A stretch of 64,000 nucleotides of DNA from Calothrix sp. NIES-2100 (GCF_002368195.1 NZ_AP018178.1:7514645-7578644); one strand, 5' to 3'; positions 18,501 to 27,760 are shown, counted from the stretch's first letter. Numbers and translations: made by a program. Notes: generated by a model not told the origin, from the letters alone.

Positions 18501-18698
18501 ATGAGAACTAGACATGCTATTCGGCATTTAGTAGAAAAAGCCCTTGATATTAAAAAATTAACGCCGGAAATTGAAAATGAAATCAATTCTGAATTGACAC
18601 AAATGGGGTACATATCTGATGTTGATTACGAAGCTCTGGAATTATTAATGGCAGAGATGGATGCCGGCAGAATTAAGTTGGTTCCCAGCTTAGGATAA
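18501..18698 (+). CDS. Small hypothetical protein (65 aa)
   Basis: A 65-residue, acidic, mostly helical protein with no signal or membrane segment. The sequence from RHLVEKALDIKKLTPEIENEINSEL through DVDYEALELLMAEMDAGRI looks constrained, and I believe similar short proteins occur in other Nostocales, but I cannot name a family or function. A CRP-type palindrome upstream suggests cAMP-dependent expression. Confidence 0.65.
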   Translation: MRTRHAIRHLVEKALDIKKLTPEIENEINSELTQMGYISDVDYEALELLMAEMDAGRIKLVPSLG

Positions 18699-18993
18699 CT
18701 ATCAAGTATTGCTCAAAATTACAGGTTTTTTCTCTATCTAGAGTTATAGCAATCGGAAATCATTCGTGAATCAAATTTATTGCTCGTTACCTATCACCAC
18801 GACTAATTTCACAATTAAAAGAGAATTGCTACATATAACTTCAAGATAATTAACATAATTTTGGCAAAACCAAGGCATCGATAACTAAGCTGATGTCATC
18901 GTCGGTATTTTTCAGTGAGTTGAATATTTAGATCCCTGGTCTGGCGTAAACTGTGCTAATGAGCATCAACATTTGCATTAGTAACAAGTCGCC

Positions 18994-20169
18994 ATGCAGT
19001 TCGCTAAACGCCTAGAAAACATTCCTCCCTACCTGTTCGCTGAGATTAATCGCAAGGGAAATGAACTCATAGCTAAGGGAGTAGATATCATCAATTTAGC
19101 GGTGGGCGATCCAGACAGGCCAACTCCGACCCATATACTCCAAGTAATGCATGAGGCGATAGATAATCCCTCCACACACAACTATCCACCTTATCAAGGT
19201 ACTCAAGAATTCCGGGAAGCGGCAGCTAAGTGGATGGAACGGCGGTTTGGAGTAGCTCTTTTGAATCCAAATACAGAGGTTGTTTCTTCTATCGGTTCTA
19301 AAGAAGCGATTCACAACACTTTCTTAGCCTTTGTGGAACCAGGAGACTATACCCTCATACCCGATCCTGGCTACCCTGTATATCGAACTGCTACATTATT
19401 TGCTGGTGGTGAGCCATTTACTATGCCTTTGAAGGCAGAAAATCAATTTTTACCTGATTTGACGGGGATTCCCGAAGAGGTTGCGCGTCAAGCAAAACTG
19501 TTGTGGATTAATTACCCGAATAATCCCACAGGGGCACTAGCAACACTAGAATTTTTTGCGGAATTGGTAGCTTTCTGCAAGCAATACGATATTTTGCTGT
19601 GTCATGACAATGCTTACTCAGAAATGGCATACGACGGCTATAAACCGCCGAGTGTACTCCAGATTCCAGGCGCTAAAGATGTAGCGATCGAGTTTCACAG
19701 TCTGTCAAAGTCGTACAACATGACCGGCTGGCGAATTGGTTTTGTAGTAGGGAATGCCACCGGGATTAAAGGCTTGACACAGGTTAAAAGTAACGTCGAT
19801 TCTGGGGTGTTTAAGGCAATTCAAGCAAGTGCGATCGCTGCCTATTCTACCAATGAAGCAGAACTCCAATCTGTAATTGCTGTGTACCAAAATCGCCGGG
19901 ATATTATCGTCAAAGGACTGCAATCACTAGGCTGGCCAATTCAGCCACCACAAGCTACTCTTTACGTCTGGGTTCGGGTTCCCCCTGGATATACTTCTAC
20001 AGAATTTGTCACCCTGCTACTTGACAAATGTGGCATTCTTGTGCCTCCAGGCAACGGTTATGGTGCGGCTGGAGAAGGCTTTTTCCGGATAGCCCTGACT
20101 GTACCTGATGAGCGAATGCACGAAGCAATTCAACGCCTCAAGGATGCGGGGATTCGGTATGATGCATGA
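18994..20169 (+). CDS. dapL: LL-diaminopimelate aminotransferase
   Basis: 391 residues, a fold-type I PLP aminotransferase. NLAVGDPDRPTP, WINYPNNPTGA and SLSKSYNMTGWRIGFV (with the PLP lysine after SLS) match the DapL branch rather than general aspartate aminotransferases. DapL converts tetrahydrodipicolinate directly to LL-diaminopimelate, feeding lysine and peptidoglycan synthesis, the route used by cyanobacteria. It is a single gene. A related aspartate or alanine aminotransferase remains possible. Confidence 0.85.
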   Translation: MQFAKRLENIPPYLFAEINRKGNELIAKGVDIINLAVGDPDRPTPTHILQVMHEAIDNPSTHNYPPYQGTQEFREAAAKWMERRFGVALLNPNTEVVSSIGSKEAIHNTFLAFVEPGDYTLIPDPGYPVYRTATLFAGGEPFTMPLKAENQFLPDLTGIPEEVARQAKLLWINYPNNPTGALATLEFFAELVAFCKQYDILLCHDNAYSEMAYDGYKPPSVLQIPGAKDVAIEFHSLSKSYNMTGWRIGFVVGNATGIKGLTQVKSNVDSGVFKAIQASAIAAYSTNEAELQSVIAVYQNRRDIIVKGLQSLGWPIQPPQATLYVWVRVPPGYTSTEFVTLLLDKCGILVPPGNGYGAAGEGFFRIALTVPDERMHEAIQRLKDAGIRYDA

Positions 20170-20262
20170 GGATTGGGCATTGGGCATGGGGCATGGGGCA
20201 TTTACAATTTGTTATTAGTTATTTCTCCCTTGTCTCCCTCATCCCCCTCATCCCTAGCCCCT
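20170..20262. repeat. Heptamer repeats overlapping a gene end
   Basis: GGGGCATGGGGCATTGGGCATGG units follow dapL, then TTTGTCTCCC and CCCTCATCC heptamers continue into the last 19 codons of the minus-strand gene that ends at 20202. Confidence 0.7.
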
Positions 20263-20609
20263 AATCCCTCTTGATATTCCTGCCAAACTAAGTGAATAAA
20301 CTGATGGAGTTTCTGCTTAGCAGCTGAGTCAGGTTCGGTTTTAGGTTCTTTTGCCAAAACTTGACTCAATATCGTAATGACTTCAGTATCTAGGGCGGGT
20401 TGAAACAAATTTACAGGCCATAGTAAATCAGAAGCATCTCGCAGGTCAGTTACCTGCGGCGGTTCTGAGATGAAATCGACTAGCACTAAAGGACGTACCC
20501 AGCATAACTGACGGGAAACCACGACTTGAATGACTTCTGCATAAAGATTCATGTCGCCATGCTTTAAAGACACAATTTGTCCTGGTTGAAAGTTGAGGCT
20601 CATGTCCAT
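20202..20609 (-). CDS. Conserved cyanobacterial hypothetical protein
   Basis: About 135 residues. The N-terminal half (LNFQPGQIVSLKHGDMNLYAEVIQVVVSRQLCWVRPLVLV) looks like a small beta-barrel; the second half is helical. No function is recognised. The in-frame GTG at 20615 is less likely than ATG at 20609 or 20603. The last 19 codons are translated heptamer repeat DNA, giving an odd GDEGDKGE tail, so the ancestral stop was probably earlier and was lost when the repeat spread. Confidence 0.65.
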   Translation of the reverse strand: MDMSLNFQPGQIVSLKHGDMNLYAEVIQVVVSRQLCWVRPLVLVDFISEPPQVTDLRDASDLLWPVNLFQPALDTEVITILSQVLAKEPKTEPDSAAKQKLHQFIHLVWQEYQEGLGARDEGDEGDKGEITNNKL

Positions 20610-20812
20610 AATCACACAGCTTGGGTTTGAAAAAGTTGGCAGATTTTCTCAATTTTTACAGAAATTTCCGGGTTTATCAGCAGTGTATAATAAAGAAAGC
20701 CTTGATTAGTGCGGCATCTGGATATAAATGCTATAAAATAGTGAATAACTGTTAAGCGATCGCTAGACAGATTCTCTGTTGTAGTAAATCAAAAAACAAA
20801 GAGCAAAGAACC

Positions 20813-21094
20813 GTGTCAGTCGAAACCATTGAGAAGCGTTCCACAACCCGCAAGCTCGCGCCTCAGTATCGCGTTTTGCTCCATAACGACGACTACAACT
20901 CGATGGAGTACGTGGTACAGGTACTAATGACCACAGTACCGAACGTCAACCAGCCCCAGGCTGTTAGCATTATGATGGAAGCCCATACTAACGGGCTAGC
21001 TTTAGTGATTACTTGCGCTCAGGAACATGCTGAGTTCTACTGTGAAACTTTGAAAAGTCATGGTTTGAGTAGCACTATTGAACCTGATGAATAA
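20813..21094 (+). CDS. clpS: ATP-dependent Clp protease adaptor ClpS
   Basis: 93 residues, GTG start. The core RVLLHNDDYNSMEYVVQVLMTTVPNVNQPQAVSIMMEAHTNGLALVITCAQEHAEFY is typical: the DD pair and the hydrophobic pocket bind N-degron residues, and the face around it docks on ClpC. It directs N-end-rule substrates to ClpCP. Cyanobacteria commonly have two ClpS forms; which one this is cannot be decided by eye. Confidence 0.93.
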   Translation: MSVETIEKRSTTRKLAPQYRVLLHNDDYNSMEYVVQVLMTTVPNVNQPQAVSIMMEAHTNGLALVITCAQEHAEFYCETLKSHGLSSTIEPDE

Positions 21095-21158
21095 TGATGC
21101 GTCATCAATTACGAGTCTCAATTTAGAATATTGACTTGTAACTGTTGACTGATTTTAA

Positions 21159-21983
21159 ATGAAAATTAACTTTATCCATCTAGCTCAACGCCCTGCCCCT
21201 ATAAGGCTGGGTTGTTTTATTTTGGCTTTGTTATTGCTATGGTTACCTTTTGCTACACCAATTTACTTACTAGTACATGATTCTAACTTAGTAAGTATAT
21301 TAACAATGGTGTTGCTATATGTAGAGTTTATTTTTCTCCTGAGGTTATGGGGTAAATATGTTTATCAACAATCTCACATACTGCGCCATTATGGCTTAGA
21401 AATTTCTCGGCACAACGGTGTAGATTTGCTACGTGGCTTGGCTATTGGCATCATTAGCGTATTAGTATTATTTGGCTTGCAAGGTGCTTTTGGTTGGTTA
21501 GTCTGGCAACAACCTCATGTTTTCTTATTAAAGGTGGTTTTAGAAGGTTTTCTTGTTGGTTTAGGAGTAGGTTTTGCTGAGGAATTATTATTCCGAGGTT
21601 GGTTGTTGAATGAATTACAACGTAATTACAGTCCAAGAATTTCTTTGTGGACAGATGCGATTTTATTTGCCGGATTGCACTTTATTAAGCCATTAGAAGC
21701 AATTATTCACACACTGCCACAATTCCCTGCTTTAGTACTATTGGGGTTAACGCAGGTGTGGGGTAAACGCTGGCGTAGAGGCAGGCTTGGCTTACCAATT
21801 GGTTTGCATGGTGGTTTAGTGTGGGGCTATTACATTATTAATATTGGGGGATTAATGAAATATTCTGGTCAGGTTCCTGATTGGATTACGGGGGTGAATA
21901 ATAATCCTTTGCAAGGTGTAATGGGTGTATTCTTTATGAGTATATTAGCTTTGTGGATGCGGGGTAGGAAAGTTAAGAATTAA
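21159..21983 (+). CDS. CPBP family intramembrane metalloprotease
   Basis: 274 residues, mostly membrane helices. EELLFRGWLLNEL gives the EExxxR motif, GLHFIKP the first conserved His and IGLHGGLVWGYY the second: the full Abi/CPBP (Rce1-like) active site. Family members process prenylated peptides or bacteriocin-related substrates in membranes; in cyanobacteria the substrates are mostly unknown. It follows clpS by 64 bases in the same direction and may be co-transcribed. Confidence 0.9.
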   Translation: MKINFIHLAQRPAPIRLGCFILALLLLWLPFATPIYLLVHDSNLVSILTMVLLYVEFIFLLRLWGKYVYQQSHILRHYGLEISRHNGVDLLRGLAIGIISVLVLFGLQGAFGWLVWQQPHVFLLKVVLEGFLVGLGVGFAEELLFRGWLLNELQRNYSPRISLWTDAILFAGLHFIKPLEAIIHTLPQFPALVLLGLTQVWGKRWRRGRLGLPIGLHGGLVWGYYIINIGGLMKYSGQVPDWITGVNNNPLQGVMGVFFMSILALWMRGRKVKN

Positions 21984-22092
21984 AGTATAAACAGAGGCGC
22001 AGGCAACTTATTCAATTTGCACAAAATTTGTTTGATATTAAAACAAGTGTAGCTTTGATGTTTTAAGTAAAGATTGCCAAGGAGAACAAACA

Positions 22093-22320
22093 ATGATAGA
22101 ACCAGTGATTTTACAAAAATTAGAAGAACTGCCTGAATCTCTTCAGACAGAAGTGCTTCATTACATTGAGTTTTTGATAGATAAGCACACTAAAAACTCT
22201 ACCCAAGAAAAGCCAACAAAAAAATATCGTGTTGCGGGAACGATGAAAGAAATGTTTGTTTTGCCACTACCTGATGACTTTGATGAGCCACTTGAGGATA
22301 TGAAAGAATATATGGAATGA
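22093..22320 (+). CDS. DUF2281-type antitoxin
   Basis: 75 residues. PVILQKLEELPESLQTEVLHYIEFLIDKH is the typical N-terminal helix pair of DUF2281 antitoxins; the C-terminal half (YRVAGTMKEMFVLPLPDDFDEPLEDMKEYME) is the part that wraps around the toxin. The stop codon overlaps the next start as ATGA, so synthesis is coupled and antitoxin is made first. Confidence 0.87.
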   Translation: MIEPVILQKLEELPESLQTEVLHYIEFLIDKHTKNSTQEKPTKKYRVAGTMKEMFVLPLPDDFDEPLEDMKEYME

Positions 22321-22703
22321 ATAGATTACTCTTGGATACTCATGCTTTGATATGGTTTGTCTCTAATGATGCAAACCTGCCAGTTTCAACTAAAGAAAAG
22401 ATAGAATCTGCTGAAACTGTTTTCTTCAGCATTGTCAGTCTGTGGGAGATGGCGATTAAACTCAACATTGGAAAACTACCCCTACAAGGTCTTTTTGAAG
22501 AGATTGAACCGCAACTGATTGCTGCGGGTATTACAATTCTCCCTATTACATTTACCGATACTGTTCAATTCCGTTATTTACCTTTGCATCATCGAGATCC
22601 GTTTGATCGGATTCTGGTAGCACAGGCGATGAATTATCGACTGATTTTAATTAGTCGTGATCCGGCTTTTGATGCCTATTCTATTCAGCGGGTGTGGTTA
22701 TGA
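22317..22703 (+). CDS. PIN-domain (VapC-type) toxin
   Basis: 128 residues. The four acidic PIN residues are visible: LLLDTHALIWF (Asp), SIVSLWEMAIK (Glu), HHRDPFDRILVAQA (Asp) and LISRDPAFDAY (Asp). It is therefore expected to be an active Mg-dependent endoribonuclease neutralised by the upstream antitoxin. Targets of this subgroup are usually tRNA or rRNA; unknown here. Confidence 0.9.
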   Translation: MNRLLLDTHALIWFVSNDANLPVSTKEKIESAETVFFSIVSLWEMAIKLNIGKLPLQGLFEEIEPQLIAAGITILPITFTDTVQFRYLPLHHRDPFDRILVAQAMNYRLILISRDPAFDAYSIQRVWL

Positions 22704-22802
22704 AGAAGGCAAAAACTCCGATTTCTTGCGAATGTAGCTCCTTGTATTTAGACCGTGTAGTTTTCAGGTAAACCTAGTCTATTTACCTGAAAAGATTTGT
22801 CA

Positions 22803-23438
22803 TTAAACTTTCTCCACAACTGTTCCCACCACACAAGCCCTATCTAAATTCACGCCGTTTAAATTTGCACCTTCTAACTCAGCACATAATAAATTAGCAC
22901 CAGTAAAATTTGCTCCGGCTAAGTTCGCCCCGCGCAAGTCGGCTTCTTCGAGATTTGCTTGACTCAACAACGCCCCTTGCAAATCAGTACGGGTTAAGTC
23001 TGCACCTTTGAGATTTGCGCCTGTTAGGTTAGCACCGCGTAAGTCAGCACTGCGTAAATCAACGCCTTGTAAGTTGACGTTCATTAAATTAGCACCACTC
23101 AAGAAAGCACCCGCCAAGGACACATCAGTGAGTGTCGCCCCCATGAAATTAGCGCCGCGCAAATTGCTACCACGCAAGTCAGCACCAGTTAAATCTGCTT
23201 GCATCAAATTTGCGCCCATGAGGTTCGCCCGCAAGTCGGTAGCTTGGAGATTTGCTCCCATCAAATTCGCGCCTTCTAAATGTCCTCCTTCGAGTTTGGA
23301 ACCAGTGAAATTGGTACCTACAAGGGTTGCGCCTGCAAGATTGATGCGGCTTAAATCAAGTTGGCAGAGTTCCTCGTCTTCTAAATCTGCCCCTGGGAGT
23401 TGTTTGAGATTTCCTAATTTAATAGCTTCAATATTCAT
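22803..23438 (-). CDS. Pentapeptide-repeat protein
   Basis: 211 residues, almost entirely A(D/N)LxG pentapeptides (over 30 units), which fold as a right-handed quadrilateral beta-helix. After a 20-residue N-terminal cap the repeats run uninterrupted. One unit is short by a residue near position 70 (TDLRANLMGANLM). No membrane segment is present. Its start overlaps the stop of the DICT-domain gene as ATGA, so the two are translationally coupled. The function is unknown; such proteins often act as scaffolds or DNA mimics. Confidence 0.92.
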   Translation of the reverse strand: MNIEAIKLGNLKQLPGADLEDEELCQLDLSRINLAGATLVGTNFTGSKLEGGHLEGANLMGANLQATDLRANLMGANLMQADLTGADLRGSNLRGANFMGATLTDVSLAGAFLSGANLMNVNLQGVDLRSADLRGANLTGANLKGADLTRTDLQGALLSQANLEEADLRGANLAGANFTGANLLCAELEGANLNGVNLDRACVVGTVVEKV

Positions 23439-24829
23439 TGTGGGTAACTACCAATCTCCTCACTAGTCTTGTTTTGACTATCCCATCGGGAATCAATTAG
23501 CCACATGCCAGCACTGACTTTAGTTTCTATTAAGGGTAAGTCGAGTCCCTGTTGCAAACCCATGACTAACAAAGCTAGGGTATCTACCAGTTTAGGGTCA
23601 AAGCGGGTTGATTGTTGTCTACACTCATCTAAAGCTTGAGTAAAAATTTCCTCTCGACTGATTGGGGATGATTTTTTCTGATTGACTCGCCATTGAAAGT
23701 CGGCGACTAAGGCTAAAATTCTCGATTCTAGGGGAATTTCATCTCCCCCTAAACCGGCTGGTTCACCTGTACCGTTCCACCATTCGGTTTGATGAGTAAT
23801 AATTTGCGCAACTGCTCGCAATCTAGGCATGGTTCGCAGTACTTGTGCGCCTGGTACTAAGGGACAGCTTAAGGGACGATTGGCATCTTCTTCGTGGTAA
23901 CGTGTAGAACTACCAGCTACAAGAACGGTTTCTGCTTTTTGTAGCGGATCTATGCGGTGCAGTAAAGCGGCTAAGCGTAATCTTTTAATTTGCCATGCGG
24001 GGAGATTTAACAGCTGCCCCATTGTTTCTGCTAGGGCTACGACTTCCGCCGCTGCCATTGGGTTATTGATATCTGCTTGATCTATTAATTGCGCCATGCG
24101 TAAGAATGCTTGGATTTCGTTAGAAACCAAGTTGCTGTCTAGCACCTGTTGACGCAACGCTGTAGGAACGGGTATATTTTCCTGCCCAGTCTGGAGGTAA
24201 TCGACCACAAGGGAGACAACTGTACTCAAATCTTCTGGTGTCACCAGGCTAGGCGGAATCGAATTTTTATGGGCGGTCAGCTTGTCTGCTAGTTCTGAAT
24301 TGTATGCTTTAATGTGGGCGATCGCTAATTCTGCTGTCTCTCTGACTAACTCTGGTTCAAATGTCCATAAACCATAGAATTTACGCTCTAAGTCGGATGC
24401 AGGTATACCAGCACTGCCATAATCAGCTTCTGATAATTCTTGACAAATTACCATTGCTGTGTATTTTGGTGAAAGAATGATTAGATGCCACTCTTGAGCC
24501 ACAGCATCGGCTGGATCTAAGGCTACTAAGTCTACGTTAGGTAGCTGGCTTGTGGGATGTTCGGCAAAGCCAGCATCGGAGGCTGCCATAATCAGAATCT
24601 GGGCGCTGTGCTGGGCGATATCTGCGTATCTTTCTGCTTCTTGGAGATACCATTTACCCCGTTGGAAGGCAGTGATCACTAAGGGTTGACTATCATCTTT
24701 GAGGATATGGTCTTCTAAGGCATGACACAGGGCAACTAGGGTATTTTTGTAGTACACCCCAAATCGGATTGGTCTAGTACTACGGCGATGAATACTATCT
24801 AATTGTTGGAGTAGAGAGCCTTCTAACAT
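23435..24829 (-). CDS. DICT sensory domain plus degenerate HD-GYP-like domain protein
   Basis: 464 residues. The first 170 match the DICT sensory domain of cyanobacterial signalling proteins (IRFGVYYKNTLVALCHALEDHIL, then LVITAFQRGKWYLQEAERY). Residues about 220-430 align with HD-GYP phosphodiesterase architecture, but key residues are changed: the HD dyad reads LLHRID, the HHExWDGSGYP region reads HQTEWWNGTGEPAGL. It keeps GDEIPLESRILALVADF. I infer a non-catalytic or altered domain. It is coupled to the pentapeptide gene downstream. Confidence 0.8.
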   Translation of the reverse strand: MLEGSLLQQLDSIHRRSTRPIRFGVYYKNTLVALCHALEDHILKDDSQPLVITAFQRGKWYLQEAERYADIAQHSAQILIMAASDAGFAEHPTSQLPNVDLVALDPADAVAQEWHLIILSPKYTAMVICQELSEADYGSAGIPASDLERKFYGLWTFEPELVRETAELAIAHIKAYNSELADKLTAHKNSIPPSLVTPEDLSTVVSLVVDYLQTGQENIPVPTALRQQVLDSNLVSNEIQAFLRMAQLIDQADINNPMAAAEVVALAETMGQLLNLPAWQIKRLRLAALLHRIDPLQKAETVLVAGSSTRYHEEDANRPLSCPLVPGAQVLRTMPRLRAVAQIITHQTEWWNGTGEPAGLGGDEIPLESRILALVADFQWRVNQKKSSPISREEIFTQALDECRQQSTRFDPKLVDTLALLVMGLQQGLDLPLIETKVSAGMWLIDSRWDSQNKTSEEIGSYPQ

Positions 24830-25077
24830 GGGGTTTATTTAAATCCACCGCAGAGGCGGAGAAGATCAAGAATTGTAAATTTGTATCTATAACTCTTTTA
24901 AGTGTACTTTTTGAGGTACGAATTATGCTAGAGAGCAGAAACTAGTGTTAAAGTGGCTAGAATAAGGGGATAACAACTTTATTCACCGAAAATAGCGAAA
25001 ATTTGCCTCTTAATTATTTTGAGCGCGCGATCGCAAATCCTCAAAATTTTAGAACCAGAAACTGGTGTACCGAAAAA

Positions 25078-25100
25078 TCTCCCGAATTCAATTCGGGAGA
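25078..25100. repeat. Short perfect palindrome CCCGAATT-N-AATTCGGG, copy 1
   Basis: Eleven-base arms (TCTCCCGAATT and its complement) flank one central base. The same core recurs at 35455-35475. It sits 24 bases beyond the 3' end of the radical SAM gene, with no strong T tract. It may be a footprint of an IS200/IS605-type element or a transcript-end hairpin. Confidence 0.6.
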
Positions 25101-25124
25101 TTGTCAATATTGGATCAAGGAGGA

Positions 25125-26714
25125 TTAAACACCTACCAACTGTTTATTGTTTTTGTCCATTGGCGCAGATAGTGCTGCTTCTAAATCAGCACACCCCAAT
25201 CTCTCTTCTAAGATTTTCATGACTTCACGCCCAAAGTCATTGGGGTTTTGTTGCCAAGCTTGTAAGCAAACTTCGCCGAAGAATGAACCCAGAGGTTCAG
25301 GATTCCACAGAAGTTTTTTGGCTGTCCACGGCATCAAGCTCATGGGATTATACCCTGGTTTGAGGATGCCTTCTTTAAAGGCATATTCTTCTAAATGGGT
25401 ATGGGGTTGTAATCCAATAAAGAAAATGGCAGGTTCGACTTTATCAGCGCCAAAAATCCGTTCGAGTTCGCGGTGATAGGCGATGGTTTGGCGGATGGTT
25501 TCGGGACGTTCGTCAATGACGTTAAAGGAGTAGTTGACAGAAACTAAGTCATTGAAACCAGCCGCTTTTAAATCGCGACAGTTTTGCAAGACAGTGCGGA
25601 GGTTATATCCCATCCGCATTTTCCGCACGAGTTCTTGAGAACCACTGGTAATCCCGATTTCAAAGTAATTCATCCCAGTTTTTGCCATCAAGTCGCATAA
25701 CTCGGGTGTGAGGTTGTCGGCTCTGATGTATGCTGCCCAATGGATGTCTGTCATCCCCGAATCGACAATTTTTTGTAAGAGTTCTACTGCATCGTCGATA
25801 AATTTCCTAGCGGGGATAAATTGAGCATCGGTAAACCAGAAATTGCGAATACCGCGATCGTACAATTGACGCATCTCAGCCACCACTTCATCGGCTGGAT
25901 TAATACGTACCTGTTTACCTTCAACTACGGTGTAGACACAATAACAGCAGTTATGGGGACATCCGCGTTTGGTTTGGACACCAATATAAAAGTCTTGGCT
26001 TTGGAGATAATAGTGAAATTCCGGCCAGATGCTTTCGATATAGTTGTAGTTACAGGCGGATTTTTCTAGTGGCGTGGGTTGTTCGTGAATTAACCGTTTT
26101 CGTGGTTGAGTTTCACCGACTACATAGCAGCGTTCATCGCGAAACTCTCTACCACTTAAAAATTTTTCTAGCAGAGTTTCCCCTTCACCTACAGAGATAA
26201 TCGTCCCTGGTGGTAAACTTTTACCCAACTGTTCGTAAAACACGCTCACTGCACCACCACCGACAATTGCACGGGCAGTTTTTGCATACTTTTGGGCGCG
26301 TTTTAAACCGCGTTTAATTAATCCCAGATTTCGCCATAACTCTACGTAATAAGCAATGAAAATTCGCAACCCGCCAAAAGCTCCGCGTAATTTCACTAGA
26401 GGATTTTTCCCATAGTAAAATTCAAAAGCGTTTTGTAAAGGGTTACCACCACGACCACCAACGGGAGCGTATATTTGGATATCTCGCCAAGAAAATATCA
26501 GTAGTGTGGGTTTAAATTCATCGATACAACGCTCTAGAGCTTGAGCATAATCTAAAGGTGGTACACATCCCAGATCAAAGATGCGCTGTTCGATACTGGG
26601 AAATTGTTTGTGGACATGATCGCTTAGGTAGACAACCCCGATAGGAAAGATGGGGTTACAGGGAAGGCGAACGTAAAGAATTCGATTTTCCATTGTGCTT
26701 GCTTTAACTGCCAT
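25125..26714 (-). CDS. B12-binding domain radical SAM protein
   Basis: 529 residues. The N-terminal region (LYVRLPCNPIFPIGVVYLSDHV to VGGGAVSVFYEQL) is a Rossmann-like B12-binding-type domain; KRGCPHNCCYCVYTVVEGK near residue 250 carries the CxxxCxxC iron-sulfur motif, and YFEIGITSGSQELVRKMRMGY is the family's later core motif. The C-terminal 100 residues are specific. Relatives include methyltransferases and lipid- or hopanoid-modifying enzymes; I cannot assign the substrate. ATG codons at 26714 and 26693 are both possible starts. Confidence 0.85.
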   Translation of the reverse strand: MAVKASTMENRILYVRLPCNPIFPIGVVYLSDHVHKQFPSIEQRIFDLGCVPPLDYAQALERCIDEFKPTLLIFSWRDIQIYAPVGGRGGNPLQNAFEFYYGKNPLVKLRGAFGGLRIFIAYYVELWRNLGLIKRGLKRAQKYAKTARAIVGGGAVSVFYEQLGKSLPPGTIISVGEGETLLEKFLSGREFRDERCYVVGETQPRKRLIHEQPTPLEKSACNYNYIESIWPEFHYYLQSQDFYIGVQTKRGCPHNCCYCVYTVVEGKQVRINPADEVVAEMRQLYDRGIRNFWFTDAQFIPARKFIDDAVELLQKIVDSGMTDIHWAAYIRADNLTPELCDLMAKTGMNYFEIGITSGSQELVRKMRMGYNLRTVLQNCRDLKAAGFNDLVSVNYSFNVIDERPETIRQTIAYHRELERIFGADKVEPAIFFIGLQPHTHLEEYAFKEGILKPGYNPMSLMPWTAKKLLWNPEPLGSFFGEVCLQAWQQNPNDFGREVMKILEERLGCADLEAALSAPMDKNNKQLVGV

Positions 26715-27341
26715 CTTGCCGTGCTTCTGGGTTAAGTAAAGTGAAAAAACATCCAGCGTTTTACTGTATGTATTAATTGTGGCTGTTTTCTTTGATTGCG
26801 ATCGCGCTTAACATTTGCGCTGCGTCTCAATCAAAGTGCATCTCCGCGTATACAACGTGGAAATACCTAAAATTGCTTTGCATACCACTAGGTATGGTAT
26901 CCAGCAGCTAAGTTTATGAAGATTTTTTGCTTATAGCTTTACCATAACATTGACTTTGTCCCAGAAGCGACGATCCCCATCTCTAACTCTGGAGATAGAT
27001 CACCCAACAAAACTCATTTCTTTAATCGCTTCGCCTGTCAGTTATCAGCTGTTTTTGATTTAGTTTAATCCCTTGTGTCAGGACTACCCCTAATTTCTTT
27101 AGATTAAAGAAGTTATATAACAACTTGTTTATCAAGGAATGAATATACAAAACTTCCTTTATAGTGTATAATTATATAAAAAGCATAGATATTTACAAAA
27201 TTTTCATATCTTATACATATCTTTAGATAGAAATAATGCAGAAATGTGCAGTTGGTAGTCGGAGTTACAGCTTGTGGGGATCAGCAAGTGTTAGTTTTGC
27301 TGATGTAATGTAAAATTGTGGCGTAAAGCTCCTCAGCAGTT
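26715..27341. other. Divergent intergenic region with small hairpin
   Basis: 627 bases without a gene. CATACC-ACTA-GGTATG (26881-26896) is a perfect small hairpin, and the last 90 bases hold the NtcA-type promoter described separately. A HIP1-related string lies near 26800. The middle is AT-rich. Confidence 0.5.
27255..27297 (+). promoter_or_regulatory. Predicted NtcA-activated promoter of the DUF1830 gene
   Basis: GTAGTCGGAGTTAC (27255-27268) fits GTA-N8-TAC, the NtcA consensus. After a 23-base spacer comes TAGTTT (27292-27297), matching the TAN3T -10 box. This is the class II NtcA architecture. Transcription would start about 27304, leaving a leader of about 38 bases. Confidence 0.6.
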
Positions 27342-27737
27342 ATGGCTCAAATACTAGATCCTCTACCACCTGAGCAATCGGGGAACATTCTCTGCTGCTA
27401 CGTAAATGCCACGAGCAAAATCCAGGTTGCCCGCATCTCCAATATTCCTAATTGGTATTTTGAAAGGGTTGTTTTTCCTGGACAACGTCTCGTGTTTGAA
27501 GCCCCTAAAGAAGCTCAAATGGAGATTCATACGGGGATGATGGCAAGTGCAATTTTATCGGACACAATTCCCTGTGTTCGCCTTGCAATCAATGAGCATG
27601 GTACTTATGAGATGGGTAGCAGCTCACAAGCAGCAATAGACTGTATCACTAAAACACCAATGGTGCAGCCAATTAATACAAAAACAGAAGATACAACAAA
27701 ACCTTTAACAGTAGCTGGTTTAGCTTCCGTTGATTAA
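27342..27737 (+). CDS. DUF1830 family protein
   Basis: 131 residues. NILCCYVNATSKIQVARISNIPNWYFERVVFPGQRLVFEAP is the DUF1830 core, a small domain restricted to cyanobacteria; residues beyond 90 are a Thr/Lys-rich tail. No signal or membrane segment. The function is not established. A canonical NtcA-type promoter upstream suggests induction under nitrogen limitation. A terminator follows, so it is monocistronic. Confidence 0.82.
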   Translation: MAQILDPLPPEQSGNILCCYVNATSKIQVARISNIPNWYFERVVFPGQRLVFEAPKEAQMEIHTGMMASAILSDTIPCVRLAINEHGTYEMGSSSQAAIDCITKTPMVQPINTKTEDTTKPLTVAGLASVD

Positions 27738-27760
27738 AAAAAATTTTTCTCAATTTTAGG

